Assembly: GCF_024707125.1 (NCBI RefSeq) | Contig: NZ_JANQAH010000007.1 | Span: forward strand, 124,001-188,000 | From: Devosia sp. | GTDB lineage: Bacteria; Pseudomonadota; Alphaproteobacteria; Rhizobiales; Devosiaceae | Length of the DNA: 64,000 nucleotides | Direction of reading: 5' to 3' | Shown here: one piece after another, positions 1 to 8,746 of the stretch | How the letters are laid out: every line of letters begins with the position of its first letter | Numbering within the stretch: position 1 is the stretch's first letter | Program-made: the position numbers and the translations under genes | The notes under the pieces: model-generated | What the model was told of the DNA's origin: nothing | Database searches by the model: none | Seen by the model: only the letters and a program-made list of their open reading frames with translations

Positions 1-1363
1 TCACGACCTGCCGCGCGTTCTGCATGAAGCCTTCCTGATCGCGACGACGGGCCGTCCGGGCCCGGTGGTCATCGACATCCCCAAGGATGTGCAGTTTGCC
101 GTTGGCGAATATTACCGGCCGGAGATCGAGAGCCTTCGTCACCAGTCCTATCGTCCGCAGGTCGATGGCGACCTCAAGGCTATCGAAGCGGCCGTGGACC
201 TTATGCTCAAGGCCGAGCGCCCGGTGTTCTATACCGGTGGCGGCGTGATCAATTCGGGCCCTGAGGCTTCTGAGAACCTGCGCGAGCTTGCCGAGCTGAC
301 TGGTTTCCCGGTTACTTCGACCTTGATGGGTCTGGGTGCCTTCCCGGCGTCCAACCCGCAGTGGCTGGGCATGCTTGGCATGCACGGCACCTACGAGGCG
401 AACCTCGCCATGCATGACTGCGACGTCATGATCAATATTGGCGCGCGCTTCGACGACCGCATCACTGGCCGCATCGATGCGTTCTCGCCCAATAGCCGCA
501 AGATTCACGTCGATATCGATCCGTCCTCGATCAACAAGGTCGTGCAGGTTCACGTCCCGATCGTGGGCGATTGCAATCGCGTGCTCGAGGAAATGATCCG
601 CATCTGGCGCAGCAAGACCAACCAGCCGCGCACCGAGGCGATCGCTCCGTGGTGGAGCCAGATCGACAAATGGCGCGCCGTTGGTTCGCTCAACTTCAAG
701 AACTCCGACACGGTGATCAAGCCGCAGTGGGCCATTCAGCGTCTCTATGAGGCGACGAAGAACCAGTCCAAGGAAGTGTACATCACCACCGAAGTCGGCC
801 AGCACCAGATGTGGGCTGCCCAGCACTTCCACTTCGACAAGCCGAACCACTGGATGACCTCCGGCGGCCTCGGCACCATGGGCTATGGCCTCCCGGCCGC
901 CGTGGGCGTGCAGGTGGCGCATCCGGATGCGCTGGTGATCGACATTGCCGGCGAAGCCTCGGTGCAGATGACCATGCAGGAGATGTCGACGGCGGTGCAG
1001 TATCGCCTGCCGATCAAGATCTTCATTCTCAACAACGAGCGCATGGGCATGGTTCGCCAGTGGCAGGATCTGCTGCATGGTTCGCGCTATGCGCATTCCT
1101 ATTCGGAATCGCTGCCTGACTTCGTCAAGCTCGCCGAAGCCTATGGTGGCAAGGGCATCCGCTGCGAGAGCCCGGCTGAGCTCGACGCCGCCATTGCCGA
1201 AATGCTGGACTATGACGGCCCGGTGCTTTTCGACGTGATCGTCGAAAAGGACGAAAACTGCCTGCCGATGATCCCGTCGGGCAAGCCGCATAACGAAATC
1301 ATCCTGCCCGATACCGCCAATCTCGGGTCCATCATCGACGAGAAGGGACGGCAGCTGGTCTGA
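1..1363 (+). CDS. ilvB: Acetolactate synthase large subunit, 5' end missing
   Basis: This is the catalytic subunit of acetohydroxyacid synthase, the ThDP/FAD enzyme that opens valine, leucine and isoleucine synthesis. The reading frame is already open at base 2 (HDLPRVLHEAF...), so the gene begins outside the window and roughly the first quarter of a ~590-residue protein is missing. Visible are the end of the N-terminal domain (RPGPVVIDIPKDVQ), the central domain (ARFDDRITG) and the C-terminal ThDP domain (GGLGTMGYGLPAAVG and the NNERMGMVRQWQ segment). The usual GDG/GDAS metal-binding position reads GEAS (codons 946-957). The small subunit follows 24 bases later with its own ribosome site, so the two are almost certainly one operon. 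The Rhizobiales gene is also called ilvI. Confidence 0.96.
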   Translation, partial: HDLPRVLHEAFLIATTGRPGPVVIDIPKDVQFAVGEYYRPEIESLRHQSYRPQVDGDLKAIEAAVDLMLKAERPVFYTGGGVINSGPEASENLRELAELTGFPVTSTLMGLGAFPASNPQWLGMLGMHGTYEANLAMHDCDVMINIGARFDDRITGRIDAFSPNSRKIHVDIDPSSINKVVQVHVPIVGDCNRVLEEMIRIWRSKTNQPRTEAIAPWWSQIDKWRAVGSLNFKNSDTVIKPQWAIQRLYEATKNQSKEVYITTEVGQHQMWAAQHFHFDKPNHWMTSGGLGTMGYGLPAAVGVQVAHPDALVIDIAGEASVQMTMQEMSTAVQYRLPIKIFILNNERMGMVRQWQDLLHGSRYAHSYSESLPDFVKLAEAYGGKGIRCESPAELDAAIAEMLDYDGPVLFDVIVEKDENCLPMIPSGKPHNEIILPDTANLGSIIDEKGRQLV

Positions 1364-1387
1364 CGGCCAGTTGCGGAGGATTTTTAG

Positions 1388-1942
1388 ATGAACGCACATC
1401 TCCAGCCCACGGGCTCCGCCTATTTCCTGACCCAGGAAACCCAGCAGACCGAGCGCCATACGCTCTCCGTGCTCGTCGACAACGAGCCTGGAATCCTGGC
1501 CCGCGTTGTGGGCCTGTTCTCGGCCCGCGGCTACAATATCGAGAGCCTCACTGTCAGCGAGACCGAACACGGACGGCGACTTAGTCGCATCACGGTTGTC
1601 GTCATCGCCACGCCCAAGACACTGGTGCAGATCAAGCTGCAGCTCGAGCGCCTGGTGCCGGTGCATCGTGTGCACGACCTGACCGCCGAGGGCAATTATG
1701 TCGAGCGCGAGCTGGCTTTGATCAAGGTTCAGGGTACGGGTGAGCACCGTGCTGAGACGCTGCGCCTTGCCGAAGCCTTCCGCGCGCATATCATTGATGC
1801 GACGGTGGAAAGCTTTGTTTTCGAAGTCACCGGCAAGCCCGACAAGATCGACAGCTTCATCGCGCTGATGACGCCGCTTGGTCTTGTGGAAGTGGTTCGC
1901 ACCGGCCTTGCCGCCATTGGCCGCGGCCCAGTGGGGATGTGA
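1388..1942 (+). CDS. ilvH: Acetolactate synthase small (regulatory) subunit
   Basis: The 184-residue protein has the N-terminal ACT domain that binds valine and relays feedback inhibition to the large subunit (TLSVLVDNEPGILARVVGLF at about residues 24-43, then RGYNIESLTVSETE). The C-terminal half is the ALS_ss_C domain. The length is normal for the family. A purine-rich GCGGAGGA lies just before the ATG. It follows the large subunit directly and is presumably co-transcribed and assembles with it. The stop codon lies inside a short hairpin that may end the operon. Confidence 0.96.
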   Translation: MNAHLQPTGSAYFLTQETQQTERHTLSVLVDNEPGILARVVGLFSARGYNIESLTVSETEHGRRLSRITVVVIATPKTLVQIKLQLERLVPVHRVHDLTAEGNYVERELALIKVQGTGEHRAETLRLAEAFRAHIIDATVESFVFEVTGKPDKIDSFIALMTPLGLVEVVRTGLAAIGRGPVGM

Positions 1943-1957
1943 CGGGTTTCCCGTCAC
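1939..1957 (+). terminator. Hairpin overlapping the ilvH stop
   Basis: An 8-bp perfect stem, GTGACGGG and CCCGTCAC with a TTT loop, includes the ilvH stop codon. No T-run follows, so it is a weak or Rho-assisted terminator at best, or an RNA-stabilising 3' end. Confidence 0.4.
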
Positions 1958-2044
1958 AACCTTCATAAGTCTTATCACAAGGTTCGATTGGGCGGCGCGG
2001 ACGATCCGGTATAGGAAGGGCCAAGTTCCTACCGAGTCCGCGCC

Positions 2045-2791
2045 ATGACCCTGCTTTCAGTCAATCTCAATGCCGTCGCCCAATTGCGCAATCGGCGTGA
2101 TCTTCCCTGGCCGAGCGTCACCGGCATAGCGCGCGTGGTGATGGATGCGGGCGCAAGTGGTATCACGGTGCATCCGCGGCCGGACGAGCGGCACATTCGA
2201 CGTTCCGACGTTTATGATCTCAGTGCGCTGCTCCGGGAAGAGTATCCGGAAGCCGAGTTCAACATTGAAGGCTATCCGAGCGACGATTTCCTTGAACTAA
2301 TCGAGGACGTCAATCCGCACCAGGTCACCCTTGTGCCCGATGATCCCGCGCAAGCCACGTCGGACCATGGCTGGGACTTTGTCGGCAAGGGCAATTTTCT
2401 GACCTCGGTGGTGCAGCGCCTGAAGCGCCCTAACCGCCGTATTTCGCTGTTTTGCGATCCGGATGCCCGGCTGGAGGGCGTGACTGCCGCAAAGGCCACC
2501 GGCGCCGACCGCGTCGAACTGTTCACCGGGCCCTACGGCGCGTGCTATGCCGACCCCATGCGGGCCCAGGCCGAATTGACGGCGCTGGCCGAGACGGCAG
2601 CTGCAGCACTTTCGATCGGTCTCGAAGTCAATGCGGGCCACGATCTGACCCTCGAAAACCTGCCGGCATTTCAGCTCGCCGTGCCTGGCGTGGCGGAAGC
2701 CTCAATCGGGCATGGAATCACTGCCGACGCATTGCTGCTTGGTTTTGCTGAAGCCACGCGGCGCTACATCGCCGTACTCGCTGAAAAATAG
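2045..2791 (+). CDS. pdxJ: Pyridoxine 5'-phosphate synthase
   Basis: PdxJ condenses 3-amino-2-oxopropyl phosphate with 1-deoxyxylulose 5-phosphate, the last step of DXP-dependent vitamin B6 synthesis. The 248-residue length is typical. Visible signatures are the start [15 protein letters not shown], the [17 protein letters not shown] loop, the catalytic-Glu region [30 protein letters not shown], and the C-terminal phosphate loop [10 protein letters not shown] with EASIGHGI. It stands alone: 102 bases separate it from ilvH and over 200 from the next gene. Confidence 0.97.
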   Translation: MTLLSVNLNAVAQLRNRRDLPWPSVTGIARVVMDAGASGITVHPRPDERHIRRSDVYDLSALLREEYPEAEFNIEGYPSDDFLELIEDVNPHQVTLVPDDPAQATSDHGWDFVGKGNFLTSVVQRLKRPNRRISLFCDPDARLEGVTAAKATGADRVELFTGPYGACYADPMRAQAELTALAETAAAALSIGLEVNAGHDLTLENLPAFQLAVPGVAEASIGHGITADALLLGFAEATRRYIAVLAEK

Positions 2792-2947
2792 CTGCTGGCT
2801 GTTCTTATTTGACGAACGCTGAGTTGGCTCCGAAGAGACAAGTCTGCTGTCCTTTCCTGCAAAAGCCACGAAATCGCCGATAAACCTTAGATTTCCTATA
2901 CTTACACCGATGTAACTGGGGCACGCTGATGTCGCCGGAACACAATC

Positions 2948-3022
2948 GGGTGCCCTCTTGAGCAAAACTGGGGCAGGCACATATATCGCCTCAGTTACGT
3001 TTTGTTACCAAGGAGGGCACCC
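2948..3022 (+). promoter_or_regulatory. Inverted repeat that can hide the SD of the FMN reductase gene, plus promoter
   Basis: GGGTGCCCTC at 2948-2957 is perfectly complementary to GAGGGCACCC at 3013-3022. The right arm contains the Shine-Dalgarno AGGAGG used by the ATG at 3025. A plausible promoter lies between the arms: TTGAGC at 2958-2963, an 18-base spacer, TATATC at 2982-2987. Transcripts from that promoter would lack the left arm and be free to translate, while transcripts starting further upstream would pair the SD away. The rest of the 2792-3024 gap shows no gene. Confidence 0.4.
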
Positions 3023-3024
3023 AA

Positions 3025-3639
3025 ATGTCCAAGCTCAAGATCGGCGTCATCATCTCGTCCACCCGTCCCACCCGCTTCGGCGAACTGCCGGCCAAGTGGA
3101 TTGTCGACAAGGCCAACGAGCGCCCTGAAATTGCTGCCGAGATCGTCGACCTGCGCGATTTCCAGCTCCCGTTCTTTGACGAAATGGCTTCCAACGCCTG
3201 GATGCCGTCGCAGAACGCTGAAGCTGTTCGCTGGCAGAACAAGATCTCCGAATTCGACGGCTTCATCTTCGTCGTTGCCGAATACAACCGTGCCATCACC
3301 GGCGCCCTGAAGAACGCTCTCGACCAGGCCTATGTGAACTGGAACAAGAAGGCCTTCGGCGCTGTCGGCTACGGCACTGTCGGCGCTGCCCGCGCCATCG
3401 AAAACCTCCGCACCATCGGTATCGAGCTGCAGATGGCCTCGACCCGTTCGGCCGTCCACATTGCCGGCGCCGATTTCATGGCCGTTCACCCCGGCTTCGG
3501 TGGCACCAAGGCCATCAGCGAAATCGAAGGTTCGATCGGCAACTCGGCCAAGGACATGCTCGACCAGCTCATCTGGTGGGGCGAGGCTGCCAAGGCCGCT
3601 CGTGAAGACGATGCTGCTGCCGCCAAGGCTGCCGAATAG
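3025..3639 (+). CDS. NAD(P)H-dependent FMN reductase family protein
   Basis: This 204-residue flavodoxin-fold protein belongs to the NADPH-dependent FMN reductase / chromate-quinone reductase family. The N-terminal strand and phosphate-binding loop read GVIISSTRPTRFGELPAKW, the flavin segment is VVAEYNRAITGALKNALDQA (family consensus PEYN), and GAVGYGTVGAARAIENLR follows. It probably reduces free flavin or quinones in the cytoplasm. A strong AGGAGG precedes the start. The C-terminus ends in an Ala/Lys/Asp-rich tail that is probably disordered. It has its own promoter and terminator and is monocistronic. The physiological substrate cannot be read from the sequence. Confidence 0.85.
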   Translation: MSKLKIGVIISSTRPTRFGELPAKWIVDKANERPEIAAEIVDLRDFQLPFFDEMASNAWMPSQNAEAVRWQNKISEFDGFIFVVAEYNRAITGALKNALDQAYVNWNKKAFGAVGYGTVGAARAIENLRTIGIELQMASTRSAVHIAGADFMAVHPGFGGTKAISEIEGSIGNSAKDMLDQLIWWGEAAKAAREDDAAAAKAAE

Positions 3640-3668
3640 TTACGAGGACCTCCAGGTCTCGTTTGCAG

Positions 3669-3708
3669 CAGGGGTCGTTCCGCAAGGGACGGCCCCTGTC
3701 TCCTTTTT
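3669..3708 (+). terminator. Rho-independent terminator
   Basis: A stem of about 12 pairs including G-U pairs (arms near AGGGGTCGTTCC and GGGACGGCCCCT, loop GCAA) is followed by TCTCCTTTTT, 30 bases after the flavin reductase stop. Confidence 0.8.
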
Positions 3709-3792
3709 GATTCCGTTACGCTTATGGTGTTGTTTGTGTAAGGTGCCGGGTGTATAGCGGCGCCCGCCCTTAAACAGAGAGCCCCAAAGCTC

Positions 3793-5715
3793 ATGACGCA
3801 AGCGGAAACCACCGGCCATCAGGCTGGTATCGCAGCGGCCGATCAGGCCGGCCATGCGAAAAGCAATCTGCCTATCCTGACCCTTGGTGCTATCGGCGTC
3901 GTCTACGGGGACATTGGTACCAGCCCGATTTATGCCTTCCGGCAGGCCATGTATGTGCGGCCCGGGGCGGCTTCCTCTGATATCGAGGTATTGGGCCTTC
4001 TCTCGCTGATCGTCTGGGCGCTGACGCTGACGGTTGCCGTGAAGTACGTGTTCTTCGTGACCCGCGCAGACAACAATGGCGAAGGCGGCACGCTCTCGCT
4101 TATGGCCCTGGCGCGTAAGACTTTTACCAATCCACCGGTCTGGATCACCGCCCTCGGCGTGCTCGGCGCGGCGCTGTTTTTCGGCGACGCCATCATCACT
4201 CCAGCCGTTTCAGTTCTCTCGGCCGTTGAAGGCATTGAGCTCGTCCAGCCGGGCATGACCCGCTGGGTTGTGCCAATAACGCTTGTTCTGATTCTGGGCC
4301 TTTTCGCGGTGCAGAGAGTCGGCACAGCGAAGGTGTCCATCGTCTTCGGGCCGGTGACCGCGATCTGGTTTTTGACGCTGGGGATCGCCGGCATTTCCAA
4401 CATCGTTCAGCACCCGGAGATTCTCTGGGCGGTCAATCCGCTCCTGGGCGTTGAATTTCTCGTCACGCATTTCGGCATCGCCTTCGTGGTCATCGGCGCC
4501 ATTTTTCTCGCCGTAACTGGCGCGGAAGCGCTTTACGTCGATCTCGGGCACTTTGGGCGCAAGCCGATCGTCCTGGCCTGGTTCGGCCTGGTTTTCCCGT
4601 GTTTGCTGCTCAATTATTTCGGGCAGGGCGCCTATGTGATCAGCCATGGCGTCGACAATGTCGCGAGCCCGTTCTTCGAGATGGTGCCCGAATGGGGCCT
4701 GTTGCCTTTCGTGATTCTCGCGACGATGGCGACCATCATCGCCAGCCAGGCGGTGATCACCGGCACCTATAGTCTCGCTCAGCAGGCGATCGCTCTCAAC
4801 ATGCTGCCGCGCATGGTGGTGCACCATACTTCGGCGACGCAGAGCGGCCAGATCTACATGCCGCAGATCAATTCCATGCTGATGATAGGCGTGCTGGTCC
4901 TGGTCGCCGCCTTCGGGAGTTCTTCTGCACTTTCAAATGCTTACGGTATTGCCGTGTCGGGCGTGATGATCGTGACACTGCTGTTGCTGGTTGTCGTCAT
5001 GTGGCGCAACTGGAAGTGGCACCCGCTTGCCGTGGTGTTCTTCGGCGTCGTCTATCTCTGCATCGATGGCGGGTTCTTCGCGGCCAATGCGTCCAAGCTG
5101 TTCCAGGGCGGCTGGGTGCCGGCAGCGGTGGCGCTGTTCGTGGCGCTGATCATGTGGAGCTGGATGGCCGGACGTCGGCGCCTGTCGGAAAAGACCCGGC
5201 GCGACGAAGTTCCGCTGGAATTCCTCGTCAACAATCTGGCGAAGAAAAAGCCGACCACTGTACCGGGCACGGCCATTTTCCTGACCAGCGACATCGAGGG
5301 CGCGCCGACGGCACTCCTCCATTCTCTCAAGCATTACAAGGTCTTGCACGAGCAGAACGTCATCCTGACGGTGCGCACTTCGGCCTCGCCGCGCGTGCCT
5401 GACGATGAGAAGGTGACGATTGACGCCTATAACGAGCTGTTCTTCCGCGTCGTCGTGACGTTCGGCTATATGGAAACGCCGAACATTCCGACGGCTTTGG
5501 CGCTGGCGCGCAAGCTGGGATGGAAGTTCGATATCATGTCGACGTCGTTCTTCCTGTCGCGGCGTTCGCTCAAGCTCGGCAAGAAGAGCGGGCCGCTGCG
5601 CTTCTGGCAGGATCGGTTGTTCATCCGTCTCGCCCGCAATGCGAGCGATGCGACGGAGTACTTCCACATTCCCACCGGACGTGTGGTGGAAATCGGCACT
5701 CAGGTGGTGATCTAA
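3793..5715 (+). CDS. kup: Kup-family low-affinity potassium uptake protein
   Basis: Kup/HAK/KUP transporters bring K+ into the cell, probably by proton symport. The 640-residue length matches the family. After a hydrophilic N-terminus of about 25 residues comes the diagnostic LGAIGVVYGDIGTSPIYAFRQ, then about twelve membrane helices to roughly residue 460, with further signatures GGTLSLMALARK and FFGDAIITPAVSVLSAVEG. The last ~170 residues form the soluble C-terminal domain (PGTAIFLTSDIEGAP, KHYKVLHEQNVILTV). The gene stands alone; no kdp or trk genes are near. Confidence 0.95.
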   Translation: MTQAETTGHQAGIAAADQAGHAKSNLPILTLGAIGVVYGDIGTSPIYAFRQAMYVRPGAASSDIEVLGLLSLIVWALTLTVAVKYVFFVTRADNNGEGGTLSLMALARKTFTNPPVWITALGVLGAALFFGDAIITPAVSVLSAVEGIELVQPGMTRWVVPITLVLILGLFAVQRVGTAKVSIVFGPVTAIWFLTLGIAGISNIVQHPEILWAVNPLLGVEFLVTHFGIAFVVIGAIFLAVTGAEALYVDLGHFGRKPIVLAWFGLVFPCLLLNYFGQGAYVISHGVDNVASPFFEMVPEWGLLPFVILATMATIIASQAVITGTYSLAQQAIALNMLPRMVVHHTSATQSGQIYMPQINSMLMIGVLVLVAAFGSSSALSNAYGIAVSGVMIVTLLLLVVVMWRNWKWHPLAVVFFGVVYLCIDGGFFAANASKLFQGGWVPAAVALFVALIMWSWMAGRRRLSEKTRRDEVPLEFLVNNLAKKKPTTVPGTAIFLTSDIEGAPTALLHSLKHYKVLHEQNVILTVRTSASPRVPDDEKVTIDAYNELFFRVVVTFGYMETPNIPTALALARKLGWKFDIMSTSFFLSRRSLKLGKKSGPLRFWQDRLFIRLARNASDATEYFHIPTGRVVEIGTQVVI

Positions 5716-5733
5716 GCGTGTAGCGACACGCTT
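5714..5733 (+). terminator. Hairpin at the end of kup
   Basis: AAGCGTGT and ACACGCTT form an 8-bp perfect stem with an AGCG loop beginning within the kup stop codon. There is no T-run, so the terminator call is weak. Confidence 0.4.
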
Positions 5734-5779
5734 GGGTTAGCAGACTGTTGCCCGCGAATGCCGCGCCTGGCCGAATAGG

Positions 5780-6199
5780 TTAGCGCGGCATGTCCGGGCA
5801 GACGGTTGGGACGGTCGCGGGAGAAAAGCGCTGTTCGACCACGTCGCTCCCCAGTTTCAGCGACAGGATAAGTTCGTCAGCCGTGAGGGACGAAATATCG
5901 GCATTGATGGTCATGCCGTCTTCTTCCCACGAGATCGCGGTGTCGGAAACCTGCTGCCACTTGGAGAGGCGATAAGTCTCCCAGCAGCTGTCGCTGACGA
6001 GGGTGCCATCGGCCAGGAAGATCTGCATGGTGCCGGGGCTGGCGGATTCGCCCTGCTGCACCCAGACCTTGTTGAGCAGCGGATTGTCGCTGTCGCCTTC
6101 GTCCGCAATTGCGGGCTCTTCAGCGACGGCCGGTAGGCAGGCTGCGGTGCCAACTCCCCAGACGCTGAGAAGCGCGATGATGGCGGCCTTGGTATCCAT
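5780..6199 (-). CDS. Small predicted secreted protein of unknown function
   Basis: I chose the ATG at 6199 because GAGGGA stands 7 bases upstream and the N-terminus then forms a signal peptide (MDTKAAIIALLSVWGVGTAA, cleavage likely after CLPAVA). The earlier in-frame ATG at 6250 would bury it. The mature part, about 115 residues, reads like a small beta-rich lipocalin/META-type domain (NKVWVQQGESASPGTMQIFL, SCWETYRLSKW, ISSLTADELILSLK, VEQRFSP). It has Cys19 near the signal end, but the surrounding sequence is not a good lipobox. It converges with kup. Function unknown. Confidence 0.7.
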   Translation of the reverse strand: MDTKAAIIALLSVWGVGTAACLPAVAEEPAIADEGDSDNPLLNKVWVQQGESASPGTMQIFLADGTLVSDSCWETYRLSKWQQVSDTAISWEEDGMTINADISSLTADELILSLKLGSDVVEQRFSPATVPTVCPDMPR

Positions 6200-6298
6200 G
6201 TCTTGTCCCTCGATTGACGCTGAGGTGGGTATCGGCAGCGTCAAGCTCAAGGGTGTATTCGCCTTGCGGCGAAATTTCGATTGGGCGGTGAAATTGTT

Positions 6299-6325
6299 GG
6301 GGCGAGCGCATGTTGCGCTCGCCCC
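6299..6325 (-). terminator. Terminator-like hairpin after the ene-reductase gene
   Basis: GGGGCGAGCGCA and TGCGCTCGCCCC form a 12-bp perfect stem with a 3-base loop, seven bases past the stop at 6332. Read on the minus strand it is followed only by AACAATTT, so it lacks a clean U-tract. Confidence 0.55.
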
Positions 6326-6331
6326 AGGTGT

Positions 6332-7459
6332 TTACGATGCCTGCAGGCCGAGTACGCGGTCGTGCTCGGAGACGCGGCGGGTCTGGACGGGCCAGAGGGA
6401 ATAGTCCTTGTTGCCGAGATGGCGCTGGGCGTGGACCGGCCAATTGGGATCGTTCAGGGCGCCGCGGGCGAGCGCGATGAAATCGGCATCGCCATTGGCG
6501 ATGATTTCATTGGCCGAGTCGACGTCGCCGAGAAGGCCAACGGCGATAGTGGGAATGTCGGCGCCTTTCTTGAGGGCACTGGCGAAGGGCACCTGATAGG
6601 CCGCCGAAGAGGTGATCCGGCCCTGGGCGAAGCCGCCGCTCGAGGCGTGCATGGCGTCGACGCCGTGTGCCTTGAGCTCGCGGGCGAGGACTACGCTATC
6701 CTCGACCGTCCAGCCGCCCTCGGCATTGTCGCTGACGGAGATGCGGACGATGAGCGGCTTCTGGCTCGGCCAGACCGCGCGGACGGCGTCGGTCACCTCG
6801 AGAAGCAAGCGCATGCGGTTTTCTCTGGAGCCGCCATATTCGTCGGTGCGGTGATTGGCGAGCGGCGAGAGGAACTGATTGAGCAGGTAGCCGTGGGCGG
6901 CGTGGATTTCCACGGTGTCGAAACCGGCCTTGTCGGCGCGCTTGGTGGCGTCGACAAAACCGTCGATGACGCGCTGGATGCCGGCTTTGTCGAGGGCGAT
7001 TGGAACCTGGAAGGTTGGGTCGGCGGGATTGTTGGATTCGGCCGATGGAGCGACGGGCTGCCAGTGCTCATAACCGGCGGCCTTGCGCTGCTCTTCGGTC
7101 ACGAGGTCTTCAGGCTTGCGCCAGGAAACCGGGGTAGAAGCCTTGCGGCCGGCATGGGCGAGCTGAATGCCGACAGCAGCACCCTGGCTGTGGAGGAAAT
7201 CGACGATGCGGGCGAGGGGAGCGATCTGCTCGTCCTTCCACAGGCCGAGATCGCCGTAGGAAATCCGGCCTTCGGGAACCACGCCGGTTGCTTCGAGAAT
7301 GACGAGACCGAAACCGCCAATGCCGAAGCGCGCGAGATGGGCAAAGTGCCAATCGTTGGCAAAACCGTCGATGGCCGAATACTGGCACATGGGCGCAACG
7401 ACTGTCCGATTGCGCAAGGTGAGATCACGCAGGGCGATGGGGGAGAATAGATCGGTCAT
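6332..7459 (-). CDS. NADPH:flavin oxidoreductase, old yellow enzyme family (XenA/YqjM-like)
   Basis: This 375-residue TIM-barrel FMN enzyme reduces activated C=C bonds such as those of enones and xenobiotics. The thermophilic-like OYE subclass is indicated by MCQYSA with the redox-tuning Cys25, GIQLAHAGRKAST, the substrate-binding pair in EIHAAHGYLLNQFLSP, and DEYGGSRENRMRLLLEV. The C-terminal FMN phosphate loop reads IPTIAVGLLGD...GDADFIALARGALNDP. A 22-bp inverted repeat sits in the divergent promoter region shared with the hydrolase at 7674. Its natural substrate is unknown; stress detoxification is the usual role of the family. Confidence 0.9.
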   Translation of the reverse strand: MTDLFSPIALRDLTLRNRTVVAPMCQYSAIDGFANDWHFAHLARFGIGGFGLVILEATGVVPEGRISYGDLGLWKDEQIAPLARIVDFLHSQGAAVGIQLAHAGRKASTPVSWRKPEDLVTEEQRKAAGYEHWQPVAPSAESNNPADPTFQVPIALDKAGIQRVIDGFVDATKRADKAGFDTVEIHAAHGYLLNQFLSPLANHRTDEYGGSRENRMRLLLEVTDAVRAVWPSQKPLIVRISVSDNAEGGWTVEDSVVLARELKAHGVDAMHASSGGFAQGRITSSAAYQVPFASALKKGADIPTIAVGLLGDVDSANEIIANGDADFIALARGALNDPNWPVHAQRHLGNKDYSLWPVQTRRVSEHDRVLGLQAS

Positions 7460-7541
7460 GAAAGTCTCTCGTTAGGCGCGGCCTAGGCCAGCGGTGGCCG
7501 GCCGGAACCGGCCAACGAGCGCATAGATGCATATGCGTCAC

Positions 7542-7563
7542 TCCATCGGCAAGTGCCGATGGA
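7542..7563. promoter_or_regulatory. Perfect 10+10 inverted repeat in a divergent promoter region
   Basis: Arms TCCATCGGCA (7542-7551) and TGCCGATGGA (7554-7563) are separated by AG. They lie between the divergent ene-reductase (start 7459) and hydrolase (start 7674) genes. Just upstream, CGCATA and TATGCG (7520-7537) form another short dyad. Both are plausible binding sites for a dimeric repressor controlling one or both genes. Confidence 0.4.
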
Positions 7564-7673
7564 TGGATTTGTCGTGAAGCAATGCAGCAATGCGGAGGCG
7601 TGGGGGCTGGTGGATGGTTGCTCTAGCGCTTGCTCCTCCGTTAGGTTCCCGACGACTGCACCGGGAGGAAACC

Positions 7674-8558
7674 GTGTCGATTACCCGTTCTCGTTTTGCC
7701 GAACTGCTTGGCTTTGCGCCGCCCGAAATTGGGCTGATTTCCAGCCGGGAGGAGCATGTCGAAGACTATGTGGTCGAGCATTTGCGGCTGCGGATCGGGG
7801 AAGAGGATGTGCGCGGCATCCTGACCAAGCCTCGTGGGGCGACTGGACGTCTGCCAGCGATCCTCTACGGGCATTCGCATGGCGGTGGTTACGCGATTGG
7901 CGCGCGGGAACTGCTCGATGGGCGGGAATATCTGGTGGGGCCACTAGGACCGGTTTTTGCGCGGGCGGGCTATGTGACGCTCTGCATCGATATGCCGATC
8001 TTTGGCGAGCGGGCGACCGTCAGCGAGGATTTTGCGGCCAAGGCACTGCTCTGGCATGGCAAATCGCTATTCGGGCAGATGCTGTCGGATCATGCGGCGG
8101 CGCTGACCTATCTTGAGAGTCGTGATGATGTCGATCCCGCGCGGATCGGGGCGTTCGGGCTCTCGATGGGCTGCGTGCTGAGCTATTGGCTGGCGGCGCT
8201 GGATGACCGGATTTCAGCCGTCGCGCATCTTTGTTGCTTTGCCGATTTCAGGACGATGATCCAATTGGGCGCGCATGACGGGCACGGGATTTATCTTACC
8301 GTGCCGGGGCTGCTGCGCGAGGCCGATGGTGGGACGATTGCGGCGCTGATTGCGCCAAGGCCGCAATTAATTTGCGTCGGTGAGGCGGATCATTTGAGCC
8401 CGCCATTGGCCGTGGAGCGGGCCTGGGCGGAACTGGCGCCAGCCTATGCCGGGGCGCCGGGGAAGCTGGAGAAGGTCAGCGAGCCGGGGATTGGGCATCA
8501 GGAGACGCCACGGATGCGGGAGGCAGTGTTGGCGTTTTTTGGGAAGTGGTTGGGGTAG
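7674..8558 (+). CDS. Alpha/beta hydrolase, dienelactone-hydrolase-like
   Basis: I place the start at the GTG at 7674 because GGGAGGAA stands five bases before it; the longer ATG frame from 7590 has an N-terminus unlike the family. The 294-residue protein has the oxyanion region GHSHGGGYAIGARELL, the nucleophile elbow GLSMG, the acid loop GEADHLSPP and the catalytic His in GIGHQETPR. It therefore has a full Ser-Asp-His triad. It resembles the large dienelactone hydrolase / acetyl-ester hydrolase group. No signal peptide is seen, so it should act in the cytoplasm. It is divergent from the ene-reductase; the substrate is unknown. Confidence 0.8.
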   Translation: MSITRSRFAELLGFAPPEIGLISSREEHVEDYVVEHLRLRIGEEDVRGILTKPRGATGRLPAILYGHSHGGGYAIGARELLDGREYLVGPLGPVFARAGYVTLCIDMPIFGERATVSEDFAAKALLWHGKSLFGQMLSDHAAALTYLESRDDVDPARIGAFGLSMGCVLSYWLAALDDRISAVAHLCCFADFRTMIQLGAHDGHGIYLTVPGLLREADGGTIAALIAPRPQLICVGEADHLSPPLAVERAWAELAPAYAGAPGKLEKVSEPGIGHQETPRMREAVLAFFGKWLG

Positions 8559-8617
8559 GGTCACCGAGCCCCGCAGCAGGTGCCGCCTGGTATGACCGGC
8601 GTTTGAGCCAGGCGCGG

Positions 8618-8692
8618 CGTCATTCCCGCGAAAGCGGGAATCTTACGTTCAAAAGATCCGAAGCCGAGATTCCCGCTTTCGCGGGAATGACG
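8618..8692. repeat. REP-like inverted repeat, family A (TCATTCCCGC)
   Basis: Two hairpins of the type CGTCATTCCCGCGAAAGCGG and its inverse flank a short unique middle. Related copies occur at 39260-39332, 45348-45417 and 62109-62176. This one lies between the convergent hydrolase and LacI genes and takes up much of that gap. Confidence 0.8.
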
Positions 8693-8746
8693 TCGTGGGG
8701 GAAATGATGTCGTGGGTTTCCGCAATGGTGGCAAAGCCGACTGGAT

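Noticed and set aside
6281..7450. A 389-codon plus-strand frame over the ene-reductase
   Set aside because: It is antisense to a clear OYE-family gene and has no recognisable domain.
8618..8692. Direct-repeat array suggestive of CRISPR
   Set aside because: The elements are inverted, occur singly between genes and have no regularly spaced spacers or cas genes.
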